The position numbers and the translations under genes are program-made. From Liolophura sinensis (lineage: Eukaryota > Mollusca > Polyplacophora > Chitonida > Chitonidae), in NCBI RefSeq assembly GCF_032854445.1, contig NC_088300.1:64208984-64268983 (forward strand): a DNA stretch of 60,000 bases, read 5' to 3'. The notes under the pieces are model-generated. The model was not told the DNA's origin. It saw only the letters and a list, made by a program, of their open reading frames with translations, and did no database searches. Shown in pieces: positions 49,871-60,000 of this stretch; position 1 is the stretch's first letter, and each line of letters starts with the position of its first letter.

Positions 49871-50627
49871 GAGTTAAACCTCAGGAAAGGCCAAATTTAC
49901 CCACAGGAAAATGCTACTTTGGTTCAATGCTGATTAAACTCACAATTTGTGCTAATTAAGGGGCTTCTTAAGTGAACATCGTACAGGAATTGACACTTAA
50001 GAAAAGACTAAATGTGTATTTTAGCATTGGTTTGGATGATGTACCCATTCGTTCTAAATAAGAAATGATATATTTTTTGTTGTTGTTGTTTGTTTGTTTT
50101 TTGGTGGTGGGTTAGGCTGGGGTGGTAGTGCACTCGAGATAATGAACGAATCGACCTAAGCTACCGGACTATAGCGTCTATGCCGTTTTAAGGTATTTTG
50201 TTCCACCAGTATGACGTGCTCGTCACCCGTGGGAAAGTTCATCAGTAAGATGCTCCGGGCACTCCGGTTTCCTTCCTCCAAAAACTTGACCGCTGTCACA
50301 GAAGGGAAAAACTCTTGTGCATACATACGACGTTCATCACCATCAAAACTATGCAGACATCTTTATAGTGCTGCTTCAGTGAAGCATCATGTAGAGGACA
50401 CTCGACATGAACATCTTATGCCATGTCCAGTATAGGCTTCCAACACCAACGGTTCTCATTCTTCTGTGAACTAAAGTCTAAGGATAGAAATCACAGGGTC
50501 TATCTTTAATATCGTCAACCTCAATACTTCTTGTGGGTGTTTCCCATGATTTCTTGGACAGACCCTGTGGTATAGTGGGGATCAATCCATCAGGCAAGCA
50601 ATCAGTCAATCAGTTATTTAGTGCCCA

Positions 50628-50862
50628 GAGTCAAATTGTTCAAAACTGGTTCAAGACTTACTCCCAGATTTAACTTTAAGCCAAGTCTTCAATTTTGTAC
50701 TTAACTTAACAAAAATTGTATACCAATATATTAAATGTGAACTAAGAATGCCGCTGTTATACTTTGGCTCTGGAGAAGTGCATTGGCTGCTGAGTTTGGA
50801 TAAAATTTTAAATATAAAATATCACTTAATACCAGTATTAGCTAATACACTTTCGAAAAGCT
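50628..50862 (+). repeat. Right arm of an inverted repeat pair
   Basis: It starts at cagagtcaaattgttcaaaa and ends near tagctaatacactttcgaaa. It is the counterpart of 49630-49870. The pair may be two insertions of one short element or the terminal inverted repeats of a single 1.23 kb foldback element. Confidence 0.75.
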
Positions 50863-50924
50863 GGCCCCTGCCTTGTTTCGCTGCATGTTCGAACCCAGCT
50901 CTTGTGTGGTATCAAATTTGTGAT

Positions 50925-50998
50925 TTTTTTTTCACCACTAAATTTGTCTGTCGTCCTATCAGTCAAACATTCTTGATTGCGGCGTTAAACACCAATTA
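50925..50998 (+). mobile_element. 3' fragment of a family-2-like SINE
   Basis: The sequence ctgtcgtcctatcagtcaaa, then gattgcggcgttaaacacca, resembles the end of the element at 46348-46676 (cgtcgtcatatgactgaaaa, then acgttaaacccc). Confidence 0.4.
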
Positions 50999-51315
50999 AG
51001 CAAATCTATGAATAAATCATCAATCCAGTTCACAAATTACATGAATTAGTCAACCCACAAAGTAACGTATCCAGTAAACGAACATATGTGAAAAGGTCAA
51101 TGTTCTTGTAAGAATTTATTTAGAGAAACGTTCAGAATTTATCAGGTACTTAGGAAGCACAGAGTAGGAATTGGATCATATACCGGTATCTGTGTGCAAG
51201 AAAGACTGGATCTGTGAAAGTCTATATTATAGGACAATGATTGAGCAGAAATCTTCGTCGGTTAATCATAGTGCTCGGGTGATGTTGATAACGTGGAATC
51301 TGGGCTAATAGATTA

Positions 51316-52923
51316 TCATCGCGATTCGCTGCTGTCGCTACCACTACTGCCAGAGCCGCCAGAGCCACCAGAATCTTAAAAAGACGCAAATGGAAACATC
51401 GTTAAAATAAATGATTATTGATTATAAGTTTAACGTTGAGGGAGAAAATAAAGAAAATATTTAGTTGAGCTAGTTAGTTTTACTCTGAGGCGGTTAACGC
51501 GCCACCACGGCGCAAAGACCCAGGGGCCTCGCAGAGTTCCTACTGATGCCGTCTTCCTCACTGGCTGTACGTAGGAACGTCTCCAGCAACCTATGAATAG
51601 TCTTCGGTTTCCCCCGGGCTTTGTCCGGTTTCCTCTCGCCATAATGCTGACCTCCGTTATAAAAGTGAAATATTCTTGAGGACAGCATAAAAAAGTTAAT
51701 GAAATAAGATCAAATAACAACGGCAACAGAAATCGTCAATGTAAATCGCCCTCGTATGAATGAAATATTCTTGATTATGGCGCAAAAGCCCAAATCAAAT
51801 AAACTAATAATTATAAGTAATTTCACTGGTGACCAAAAACAAGACAAAGCTTACAGCTTCCCTCAATATGGTCGTTACATTTAAGGGTTGGTAGATCTCT
51901 TCAGCATTTTTTAGTTTGTAATTCCAGCCTTTTAGGACAATAACAGGTCGATTTTTTTTCCGGGTATACATGGCAAAGGGCGGAGGTTTAGTCGTTCTCT
52001 TATTTATCTGTTTTAATTATTTATTTATTAATTATTTATTTATGTTTTTCCGTCCTTCGCGCCCCGTTTTCTTTCACCAATTTATCGAAACGCCGCTGTA
52101 AAAGACACATCAACCGGTGTCCCCGGTGTCCTTCCAGCATAATGCTGGCCGCCGTTGTAGAAGTCAGATACTTTTGAAAACGGCATAAACCACATTCAAA
52201 TCAAATCAAGTCAAAGACAAATGAAAGACGGAATTAAAAAAAACAAAAACAAAAAGAAATCCTTCACCACGTTCAGGCAAAGATAAGACAGACATCTGTA
52301 CAATGAAAGACAAGGACAAGGTATGAGAAATTGTGCTTACACGGCAAACAGAATGTCACAATTGCATAACATGTCTCTGCATTACCAACCCCAAGGACAT
52401 CGCCGATGTTGGTCACAACGCACATTGCGGTAGTGGGGAGGGAAAAGAGATCAGTAACGGTTAGAATATTCGTCGGCAAGGGCGAGCCGTATAGATCCAT
52501 ACAAGGTCGAGTAAAGGCACCACTCGGGATGAAACAGATGGCCAACGTAGAAGATAAGGTAAAATGAAATCAATATGTATGCCAAGTGATCTGGCGGCCA
52601 TTGCGAAATGTCGGGCATTCCCTGTCCAATGCTGAGATGGAATCAGCGCCTCGTGTGTCATAACGATTGGAAGATATATACATGTGATACAAGATCTCAA
52701 GCGTTCAGCGCTTTGATCTTGTTAAGGTTGTGCCTCTCATCTCACATTATCACAGACGAAACACCAGCAGTACCTTACACCCAAAGTCACTTTCCAGTCA
52801 CATTAATGAAACAAATTGAATGCTAGTATCAATATGCCGGAAGTACTGCTCACCTTGGCCACCAGGAAGTGCAACCATCAGGCACAAGGGTGCAACAAGA
52901 AAGGGTATTCCTTGTGAGAGCAT
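51316..52923 (-). CDS. Candidate small secreted protein gene (partly resolved)
   Basis: Three coding pieces on the minus strand look like one gene. The first, 52923-52854, begins MLSQGIPFLVAPLCLMVALP, a textbook signal peptide, with donor CAAG|GTGAGC. The second, 52522-52341, is open for 60 codons with four Cys, acceptor weak, donor CCGT|GTAAGC. The third, 51374-51316, has acceptor TTTTTAAG and encodes YSGGSGGSGSSGSDSSESR then TGA. The last two pieces join in phase. The first and second do not (phase 1 versus phase 2), so a small exon is missing or one acceptor is wrong. A noncoding exon probably ends at 53341 (TTTG|GTAAGTATA). No family is recognised; the Gly/Ser-rich acidic tail would suit an extracellular matrix protein. 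Confidence 0.45.
51445..51715 (+). mobile_element. SINE family 1 in the candidate gene's intron
   Basis: Head traces (ggttaacgcgccaccacggc), centre (ctatgaatagtcttcggttt) and tail (aagtgaaatattcttgagga) are in order. It lies in the intron between the second and third coding pieces, antisense to the gene. Confidence 0.75.
51765..51815 (+). mobile_element. SINE tail fragment
   Basis: Only aaatattcttgattatggcg and cccaaatcaaataaac remain, just downstream of the 51445 element. Confidence 0.55.
52105..52215 (+). mobile_element. SINE family 1 3' half
   Basis: Contains cagcataatgctggccgccg and the tail (gaaaacggcataaaccacat, then tcaaatcaaatcaag). The head is missing. It sits in the candidate secreted gene's intron. 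Confidence 0.65.
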
Positions 52924-53179
52924 TTTCACTTTGAAAATTAAAAATAAAATTAATTCTGTTAACTTTTCATAATTAAAATGTGGATAAAAATATTCATCAC
53001 GTACATGTATTTTAATCTTTTAAAGCCGCGGAAAGGATATTTTAACTGTTACACGGAGAGTTACAAAGAATCTCACTGCTAATAACCAAAATATATTAAC
53101 AAAATTTAAAAAGTTTTGCAAACCAAGCAAGGTGCAGTTAACTGGGCTTGATAGCAAATTACAGTTTGTTGTGAACGTT

Positions 53180-53238
53180 GAGGTTAGTCCACCTAGGAGT
53201 GCTAAAGATGAAGTTAGTCCACCTACGAGTGCAAAGTG
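53180..53238. repeat. 30 bp direct repeat, two copies
   Basis: gttagtccacctaggagtgc and gttagtccacctacgagtgc occur 30 bases apart, a short local duplication in the presumed 5' intron of the candidate secreted gene. Confidence 0.75.
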
Positions 53239-53799
53239 ATCCAGCCGATTAAGTTTGAGTATCGGTCAAAAATCGTTGTGTCAAATAAGTCAGCGAATTA
53301 AAGCTTCGTGAAAATAGGCAAAAGTTTCTGGTATACTTACCAAATACGAAGTGATTTTCTCTTCTAAGTAAAGCGGGTTACTTTTCGTTTCCTCTAACGG
53401 ATGCATGGGAATTTATACAGAATGGTTAGTCAGCTTTTTTTATTATTATTCTCTTTTTTTTTTTGGATTGGTGGCATGTATGATTTGGGGAGGAGTCAAA
53501 CTTGTGATTGGTCGCTTTTATTCCCAACTGCGTTATCAGATTTTAAATGGTGGACCGCATAACTTTGCATGCACGCATTTCAAGACTTTTGCTACAAAAT
53601 AGTAAGTAGTAATGCTTGTTTTTTGTGAATGCAACAAGATTGGTTAAAGGCACATATAAAATGAATGCAAAAAAAGAGAGAAGAAACAGTCATGTTAAAA
53701 TTCTAAAATTACCTGCAATTACAAGCTATGGTAAAGGTGCCTCAGTTTCATGTGTTTATCATTTTCCACAAATTTATGTTTTAAACTCACATGTGACGT

Positions 53800-53832
53800 T
53801 TCTTGAGTATGGCGTAAAACACCAATCAGACG
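53800..53832 (+). mobile_element. SINE tail fragment
   Basis: tttcttgagtatggcgtaaa followed by acaccaatcaga is the 3' tail of family 1 alone. Confidence 0.6.
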
Positions 53833-53864
53833 GACACTTGCATTTTTTGACTCCGTTTGAGGGC

Positions 53865-54065
53865 GAGGCTCATCTCACCAATGCGATTGCTGTGAGTTCA
53901 AGTCCTGCTGGCTTCCTCTTTGGTCGAATCTCAGCAACCTGCGGATGGTCATGAGTTTCTCCGCGGCTCTGCTCGGTTTCCTCCCACCATAATGCTAGTC
54001 ACCGTCGTATAAGTAAATAGTTTTGAGTACGGCGTAAAACATCGATCAATTAAATAAATAAATAA
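53865..54065 (+). mobile_element. SINE family 1, nearly full length
   Basis: Runs from a head trace (ctgtgagttcaagtcctgct, box B-like) through the centre (cagcaacctgcggatggtca) to the tail (gagtacggcgtaaaacatcg) and four AAAT repeats. It is on the opposite strand to most copies in the window. Confidence 0.8.
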
Positions 54066-54637
54066 ATCAGATGTGAAGTGTTATACATTTATATGTCGGG
54101 AGGTCCATGCAAAACATTTTCGATTATTGAAATCCTGGTAGCATTAGGTATCATGATAATCATGTTTTATAGTCATGGTTATCCCAAAATATATTGTGGC
54201 CCTAACTTGGGTCAAATGAACATGATTTTGATGGCAATTGACTGTCAGATCTATGCATGGAAACGGAGATTCGTATACCAGCTGTCAACCAATAAGGACG
54301 TCCCAGGTCAATAATCACAAGGCCAATTCAAAAAAACGACGTATAAGACATACCAACAAAGAACGAAGAAAGTATATTAAGAACTAAAATAGGACCGAAT
54401 CATCCAAAGGGAAGCAGTCAATAGTTCCATAGTCCCAGTTCAGAGAAAGTCCCATTCCATCGACTGACGAAGACGTCACTCATGAATTGCCTGTTTCTGT
54501 AACGGTTATGTCAGTCATTTCACGTGTTTCCCTCAGGTACACTGTTCTCAGTGTCAGCATCCTTTAGTGTTAAAATAAACGAACATCTCACCCACTCACA
54601 CAATCATACTAGACACCTGGATATCACAGCGGCCCAA

Positions 54638-54745
54638 GGGCCCTCCCTGGCTCAGTTGGTTAGCGCGTTAGCGCAGCGTAATGACCCAGGAGCCCTCACC
54701 AATGCGGTCAATGTGAGTTCAAGTCCAGCTCATGCAATTATCCAT
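54638..54745 (+). mobile_element. SINE family 1 tRNA-like head only
   Basis: The best-preserved head in the window: box A-like tggctcagttggttagcgcg and box B-like gtgagttcaagtcc. The body is missing after 'agctcatgca'. It shows that the family derives from a tRNA gene with an internal Pol III promoter. Which tRNA is not clear by eye. Confidence 0.8.
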
Positions 54746-54835
54746 GTAGGAAGTAACAAGGCAATGATATATAAGTAGAATAAAGTTAGCCGTGTAGGAA
54801 ATAATAAGGCAATGAAAAACAAATATAATTAATCG

Positions 54836-55000
54836 TGGAGAAAGTAACAAGGCAATAAATTGCGTAGATTATACACATGCATATATATGTGGGTAGCAAT
54901 GGGCTGTTTGATCGCTTTAAGAAAGGCCACTCGTATAGGAATCATTAGAACTGTGTGAAGAAAAGCAAAATATATTGACATTTGGCCCCTGAGAAGCCTT
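54836..55000 (+). repeat. Dispersed direct repeat, copy A
   Basis: Shares gtgggtagcaatgggctgtt, gatcgctttaagaaaggc and attagaactgtgtgaaga with 57500-57690 in the same order. Each copy lies beside SINE sequence. Unknown element. Confidence 0.7.
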
Positions 55001-55034
55001 TCGAGAAAGCCAAACAAGTGGCTGCATTCGACTG

Positions 55035-55165
55035 ATTGATTTATTTGATTAGTCAAGAATATTTCACTTATACGACGGCGGCCAGAGTTGTGGTAGGAGA
55101 GAAAAATCCGCTGCAAGCAGATCTTCCCATGTACCGTGAACTCACAGCGACCGCGTTGGTGGGAA
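55035..55165 (-). mobile_element. SINE family 1, internally deleted
   Basis: Tail complement (tcaagaatatttcacttata), part of the centre (gacggcggccagagttgtgg) and head trace (gaactcacagcgaccgcgtt). The middle is lost. Confidence 0.7.
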
Positions 55166-56791
55166 TCTACTGCGCCGTGTTGCTTTATTTGAGACTGCGC
55201 ACATCCGGGGGGACACTTGTAATCGAACCTACAGGTTCATACAGGTACGTAAGTATGCCCCATTGAAGCTGAATCGATTTTCATCCCGGTAGCTGCCAGA
55301 AAAGTCTGTATAAAATTTATACGAGCAATGGAACAAGCTGGAAAAGCTCTCAACTTTTAGGTGAAATGCTGTACATGTAGCCGATGATGAAACCGATTTT
55401 TGAAGGTGCAAGTTTGGTGTTATGCCACATTACAGTCACCCATGATTACATGTATCCCGAGTATTAATCATTGTGAAGATGGTAACATATAGCATTGTTA
55501 CCTGATGAAGGAAGACGCGTCAGTAAATATTTTTCACATTGGCATCAATCAAAGTTTGATTATGTATCATATGTCACTGAAATGCTGAGATGGTAAATTA
55601 TATATGTTTTCCCCCCTTAGCTATGCATGGGTGAGGAAGAATGTTCATTATCAGCGCCTGTGCTTCGTTTTCCCGAAGATTACCTCATTTTTGTACAATC
55701 TGATTGTTCCGAGGACAGGTTTGGATTCTTAGCCCGTTACACAAAACTCGAGGGCCTTTTGACCTTGCTGACAGGTGTTTTGCGTGGGTTTATAACTATT
55801 TATGATGGTGCCCGTTGCTTCCCCAATCAATCAGTCATGCACAAACCGTTATGTATTAACATACACAGGCACAAACGTTGACAATCATTTTTTAATCACA
55901 GTTGCGTTTAATTACTAGACATGTGCTTGATTTTCTAATTTTAGGCAGAAAATAATATCCAAGAAGTTGGGAAAAAAATTACACAAAATTATATAAACCC
56001 AGAGTAAAATATGATTGTTACCTGAATGTACATGCATGCTGTTAGCCTCTGCAAGTTTTTAAGAATGCAATGTTGTTTTTTTTTGTGAAAAGGTTCAGAG
56101 CTGAAAGCAGATGTCGGGTAGAGATTTATGGCACCTTATTATCTGGTGTACCTGAAGCTGTGAAAATGGCCACATATCACCACTGACGTTTCATTTACTT
56201 CCTAGGGCTTGATCCCTGGTACTGCGCTAAATCTGCGAGGCCCGAAGATAATCCGCACCCCCTGAGAAAAATCCAGTCAAATTCCTGATAGGGGCCATGC
56301 ACAGTCATAGGCCAATGAAACACAGAGGACCTCTTGTAACTAGATAGGAAATCGGTGCAACAGTGAGGTGTAATATTTTTGTCAAGCAGAAAAACAAGTA
56401 CAACTTGCTTAAATATGGTATACAATTACTGAAGAATGTGTGTGATGCATTGTGTGTGATGATTTATACTTTTTGTTTTATCAAAACACAAAAGTAGGGT
56501 CAAAAGCAGATTTTGCTATTTTAAGGCGTTTTCCTGAGGGAATTCCGTTTATAATGAAAAAATATGATTACGTGAACAAAGATCATTCCACAAATTTGGT
56601 GTCTAGTTATGGAGTAGTAAGCTGTAATGAAGCATCATGTTGGTTCATGCAATCATATTTTTATAAATTAAAAAAAATTTAAAAAATGGAAGTTCAGAGT
56701 AACTCTACATTCACTCTAATGTTTCATAGTTTCTAAAGCATTAGTCCAGTGGTAACGTGCCAACCTTATAAGCGTTTTGTCGAATAGGATA

Positions 56792-56966
56792 CATTTATTT
56801 ATTTATAAACTGGTGTTTTACACCGTACTCAAGAATATTTCACTTATCCGCCGGCGGCTAGCATTATGGTGAGAGGAAACCCGGCAGAGCCTGGGGGAAA
56901 CCCACGACCATCCGCAGGTTGCTGACAGACCTTCCCACGTGCGGCCGGAGAGGAAGCCAGCAAATA
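56792..56966 (-). mobile_element. SINE family 1, head-truncated
   Basis: Tail complement (ctggtgttttacaccgtact), centre (ccatccgcaggttgctgaca) and an abrupt end at 'gaagccagca' before the head. Confidence 0.8.
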
Positions 56967-57289
56967 GGATAAATAGTTCGATTCCTAATGAAATACTTTT
57001 TTTAGTGCTTAACAAATTGAGGTAATGGAGAGCATCGTGGTGTGTTCTTTTGAACAGCACTAGAAATTTCTTATTGTCAAGCTATGTTAGATACGTTTAA
57101 ATATATTGTTGTGAATCTATGCCAAATAACAAGCAGAAAAAAGCTAATCCAAAAAAGCATATATATATAAATATATCTAAAATGACATGGAGTTACATTC
57201 ATAATTACTAATTAATTGTGATCAATGAAAGACCTTGCTATGGCAAAACTAGTGGAGGTACTTTCCAGATTTAGTTATTGCACTAGCGC

Positions 57290-57480
57290 AGCTCAACGAT
57301 CGCTGTGAGCTCAAGCCTAGTCAATGTTGACTTCCTTCCAGTCTTACCTGGGAAAATCTTGCAGCAATCTAAGGATGTTCGAGGGTTTCCTCCGGGCTTT
57401 CCTCCATCCCAAATGTTGCCCGTTGTCGTATTAGTGAAATATTCTGGAGTACGGCGTCAAACTCCAACAATAAGTAAATA
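57290..57480 (+). mobile_element. SINE family 1, diverged
   Basis: Head trace (gctgtgagctcaagcctag), centre (gcagcaatctaaggatgttc) and tail (ggagtacggcgtcaaactcc) are in order on the plus strand. Confidence 0.7.
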
Positions 57481-57499
57481 CATAAAATTATACAGGTAT

Positions 57500-57690
57500 T
57501 AAGTAACAAGGCAAGTGAAGACAATACATACACATGTAGATATACATCTATAGGAATGTGGGTAGCAATGCGCTGTTTGATCGCTGTAAGAAAGGCAGAT
57601 TGGATGGGTCAGATAAATATGGGAATCGTTAGAACTGTGTTAAGATAAGCCAAACTTATTGACATGTGGCCTTTGATATTTTAATATGAC
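57500..57690 (+). repeat. Dispersed direct repeat, copy B
   Basis: Counterpart of 54836-55000: aagtaacaaggcaa, gtgggtagcaatgcgctgtt, gatcgctgtaagaaaggc, gttagaactgtgttaaga, cttattgacatgtggcc. It follows directly after the SINE at 57290-57480. Confidence 0.7.
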
Positions 57691-57804
57691 CAGTAGAAAA
57701 CGACCAAAATTCGCCTTGAAATCAAAGTATAGTGAATCACAGAACAGAGAGTAAAACCAGAGCAGCGAAGAATGTCATGGTTGGCAAATGGTCAAATTTA
57801 AAGG

Positions 57805-57945
57805 ATTCCAGCAACGTGCGTATGGTCGTGGGTTTCCTCCTGATTCTGCTCGATTTCCTCCCACCACAGTGCTGGCCGCCGTCATATAGATGAAATATTC
57901 TTGAGTACGGCGTAAAAGACCAATCAAATAAATAAATAAATAAAG
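57805..57945 (+). mobile_element. SINE family 1 3' two-thirds
   Basis: Starts at the centre (ccagcaacgtgcgtatggtc) and ends with a tail (gagtacggcgtaaaagacca) and AAAT repeats. The head is missing. Confidence 0.8.
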
Positions 57946-58117
57946 GGCGAAATCCCACCTCTTGTCAGATTTCTATAGTTTTTCCAATTTAAATCTAATA
58001 GATCTAACTTTCCTATTTAAACCTATACTTATGTGCCCCATTTTACACCATCAGAAGATTCTGCACAGAAAATAAGTAGAACATCATTAAATAAAATTTT
58101 GTGCTATTCTCTAACAC

Positions 58118-58200
58118 GGTGGCTAAAACTCTGGGTTAGATACACTTGCTTGTGACGCTCTGAAGGAGCCAGTTCAGATCCGGCCTTGAATAAAGAATCT
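58118..58200 (+). mobile_element. Possible decayed tRNA-like sequence
   Basis: Sequence resembling box A (ggtggctaaaactctgggtt) and box B (agttcagatccggcc) about 65 bases apart, with no family-1 body after it. Weak. Confidence 0.2.
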
Positions 58201-58456
58201 GTTGATTTTGAGTAATTCTAATCCGGTGACATCTAATAAATTACTATTAAAAGAAAAGAATACATTTATACAACCTATACCTTAATTAAAAGGACTGTAC
58301 TTAAGGTTAAATAAAATATCTAAATTTTCTGTCAGCAGGGCCTGTTATTTGATTATTTAATAGTTCAGCATCGAAGGCTCAGAAGTCGCCTTCAAGCCGC
58401 CATTTGAACAGATTACATACGTCATATTCTCTATTACATGGGTGTCATGGGTTTGT

Positions 58457-58980
58457 TATCACACCGTCGTCGCTGCTCTGGGCTTACTCTCTATGCTATA
58501 CGTCTATCACACTGTCGTCGCTGCTCTGGGTTTACTCTCTATGCTATACGTCTATCACACTGTCGTCGCTGCTCTGGATTTACTCTCTATGTTATACGTC
58601 TATCACACTGTCGTCGCTGCTCTGGTTTTACTCTCTATGCTATACGTCTATCACACTGTCGTCGCTGCTCTGGGTTTACTCTCTATGCTATACGTCTATC
58701 ACACCGTCGTCGCTGCTCTGGGTTTACTCTCTATGCTATACGTCTATCACACTGTCGTCGCTGCTCTGGGTTTACTCTTTATGCTATACGTCTATCACAC
58801 CGTCGTCGCTGCTCTGGGTTTACTCTCTTTGCTATACGTCTATCACACTGTCGTCGCTGCTCTGGGTTTACTCTCTATGCTATACGTCTATCACACCGTC
58901 GTCGCTGCTCTGGGTTTACTCTCTATGCTGTACGTCTTTCACACTGTCGTCGCTGCTCTGGTTTAACTGCCTATGCAGTA
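58457..58980 (+). repeat. 48 bp minisatellite, 11 copies
   Basis: The 48-base unit (cgtctatcacactgtcgtcg, ctgctctgggtttactctct, atgctata) repeats almost 11 times with little divergence. Because 48 is a multiple of three and the unit has no stop in any plus-strand frame, all three plus frames stay open for 170-197 codons. The latter copies alternate CACTGT and CACCGT, suggesting a 96-base higher-order unit. Nothing else supports translation. Confidence 0.92.
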
Positions 58981-58984
58981 TGTA

Positions 58985-60000
58985 CATATAGGTATTCTTG
59001 GGTTTTTAACGCCTATACCTCTATGATGTAAAGTATTTTATAATCCTCTGCTTTAAATGTTTTAAGGGTCTTCAGTGGTAGCTAAAAGCAACAAACTGTG
59101 CTGTTCGTGGAGAATTTTGGACAGTTACATTCGTAGATGGCCATTTGGTTTTCCACTATAATATGACCTAGGCCTACTGTATGACCTATGAGTGCTGAAA
59201 TCACTCGTAGGAAGGAACGTCAGTAACTTGACAAAAGTCTGTAAAATTAGCGTTATCGAGTGTGCTGGTTCAAATAAAACAAATCAGTCAATCGTTATTT
59301 TAGCGTACTTTTCTATTAGTATCCCCACAGTATAGTCAATGTTCATAAATATAAGGTAAAAAGGATATCCTTATTTGCTCTTCAGTATTAACTTCTGCCA
59401 AGACAGTCGCAATATTGAAGAATTGGCATTGTACCATACTTGTTTCTTCAATATTCTAGGCACTATGGATTCCTGTAGAAATATTCTAACCTAAGCGTAC
59501 GACATTAAATACACATGGGACAAACAAATGTATTCAGCATTGATCTGACCACAGACGTTTTCATGACAATTTCACTCTGACATCAGTGTCTCGATTTTGT
59601 GCTGAACATGCAGGTATGTTTTAACAGCGGAATCTAATTGTACTTGCTTGCTGAAACGCTTATTTATTACGACACAGATGGTTTTGTCATTTACATAAGT
59701 AGCTGACTTTTTTTTTCTTCGATGCTGTTAACAGAAAACATCGATAAATGAAAAGTATAAATCGAAATGAAAAAAAAACTAGAATTAATCTAATGCATTT
59801 TTAAATTAGTATGGGCCAATTCCACAAAGCCAATTCCACAAAGTTCTGACTCAAAATGTAGATTTAATTCAAACATTTATTCTGAACCCATTTAGCTAGC
59901 TAAACGTTAAAACAAATGATATGTTAAGATACATGTATCAACATTACAACTTTTAGAATGTAAACTGCAAAACCAATTGAAGTTTGAAATTTTGTTTTCT
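58985..60000. other. AT-rich intergenic end of window
   Basis: No gene or known repeat seen. A small direct repeat (ccaattccacaaag) occurs twice near 59817-59842. Confidence 0.4.

Noticed and set aside
53405-53602. 65-codon ORF with hydrophobic stretch
   Set aside because: The region reads as the upstream flank of the minus-strand candidate gene, and the hydrophobic run comes from T-rich sequence.
55627-55881. 84-codon ORF after a pyrimidine-rich acceptor-like run
   Set aside because: No phase-compatible partner exon and no family resemblance were found.
58404-59031. Three overlapping ORFs of 174-197 codons
   Set aside because: All three are explained by the stop-free 48 bp minisatellite; none has unique sequence resembling a protein.

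Overview
This is a eukaryotic window: AT-rich, intron-bearing and loaded with tRNA-derived SINEs, a non-LTR retrotransposon, MITE-like pieces, microsatellites and a minisatellite. The two-RRM SR splicing factor is of the metazoan SRSF4/5/6 (Drosophila B52) type. The abundant SINE, whose tail reads like 'acggcgtaaaacaccaatca' followed by AAT-type repeats, is one I associate with mollusc genomes. My best guess is a lophotrochozoan, most likely a mollusc such as a bivalve. That guess rests on family resemblance, not on a search.

Layout. (1) 1-21110: a tandem array of a 7.4-7.9 kb unit in at least 2.7 diverged copies, starting at 1 (window edge), 7381 and 15307, the last ending near 21110. The copies share ancestral SINE insertions but also carry private insertions: a 555 bp block in copy 1; a MITE, a SINE with a 15 bp target-site duplication and a 73 bp x6 array in copy 3. 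I found no convincing conserved gene in the unit, only short ORFs and unusually well preserved blocks. (2) 21.3-24.5 kb: four TGACGT/ACGTCA sites followed by a two-exon (perhaps four-exon) gene for a 714-residue low-complexity protein with a 9-residue Ser-Pro repeat. (3) 24.5-30.2 kb: mostly featureless. (4) 30222-32065, minus: a clean two-exon gene for a 188-residue HAD-type phosphatase-like protein. (5) 33.5-35.75 kb: a decayed CR1/Jockey-like non-LTR element. (6) 38.8-44.2 kb, plus: the complete SR protein gene, with a pair of homologous alternative exons 51 bases apart and a candidate poison exon. (7) 44.5-60 kb: repeat-rich intergenic DNA with two SINE families, an inverted pair of 235 bp repeats, a probable small secreted-protein gene on the minus strand (51316-53400) and an 11-copy 48 bp minisatellite.

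The genes do not form a pathway. The strongest biological signal is in the SR gene: exons 40731-40838 and 40890-40988 are alternative versions of the end of RRM1 plus the linker, one resembling SRSF5 and the other SRSF4/6. Their duplicated splice phases and very short intervening intron suggest mutually exclusive splicing. All exon structures were inferred by eye from splice signals, reading phase and family knowledge.
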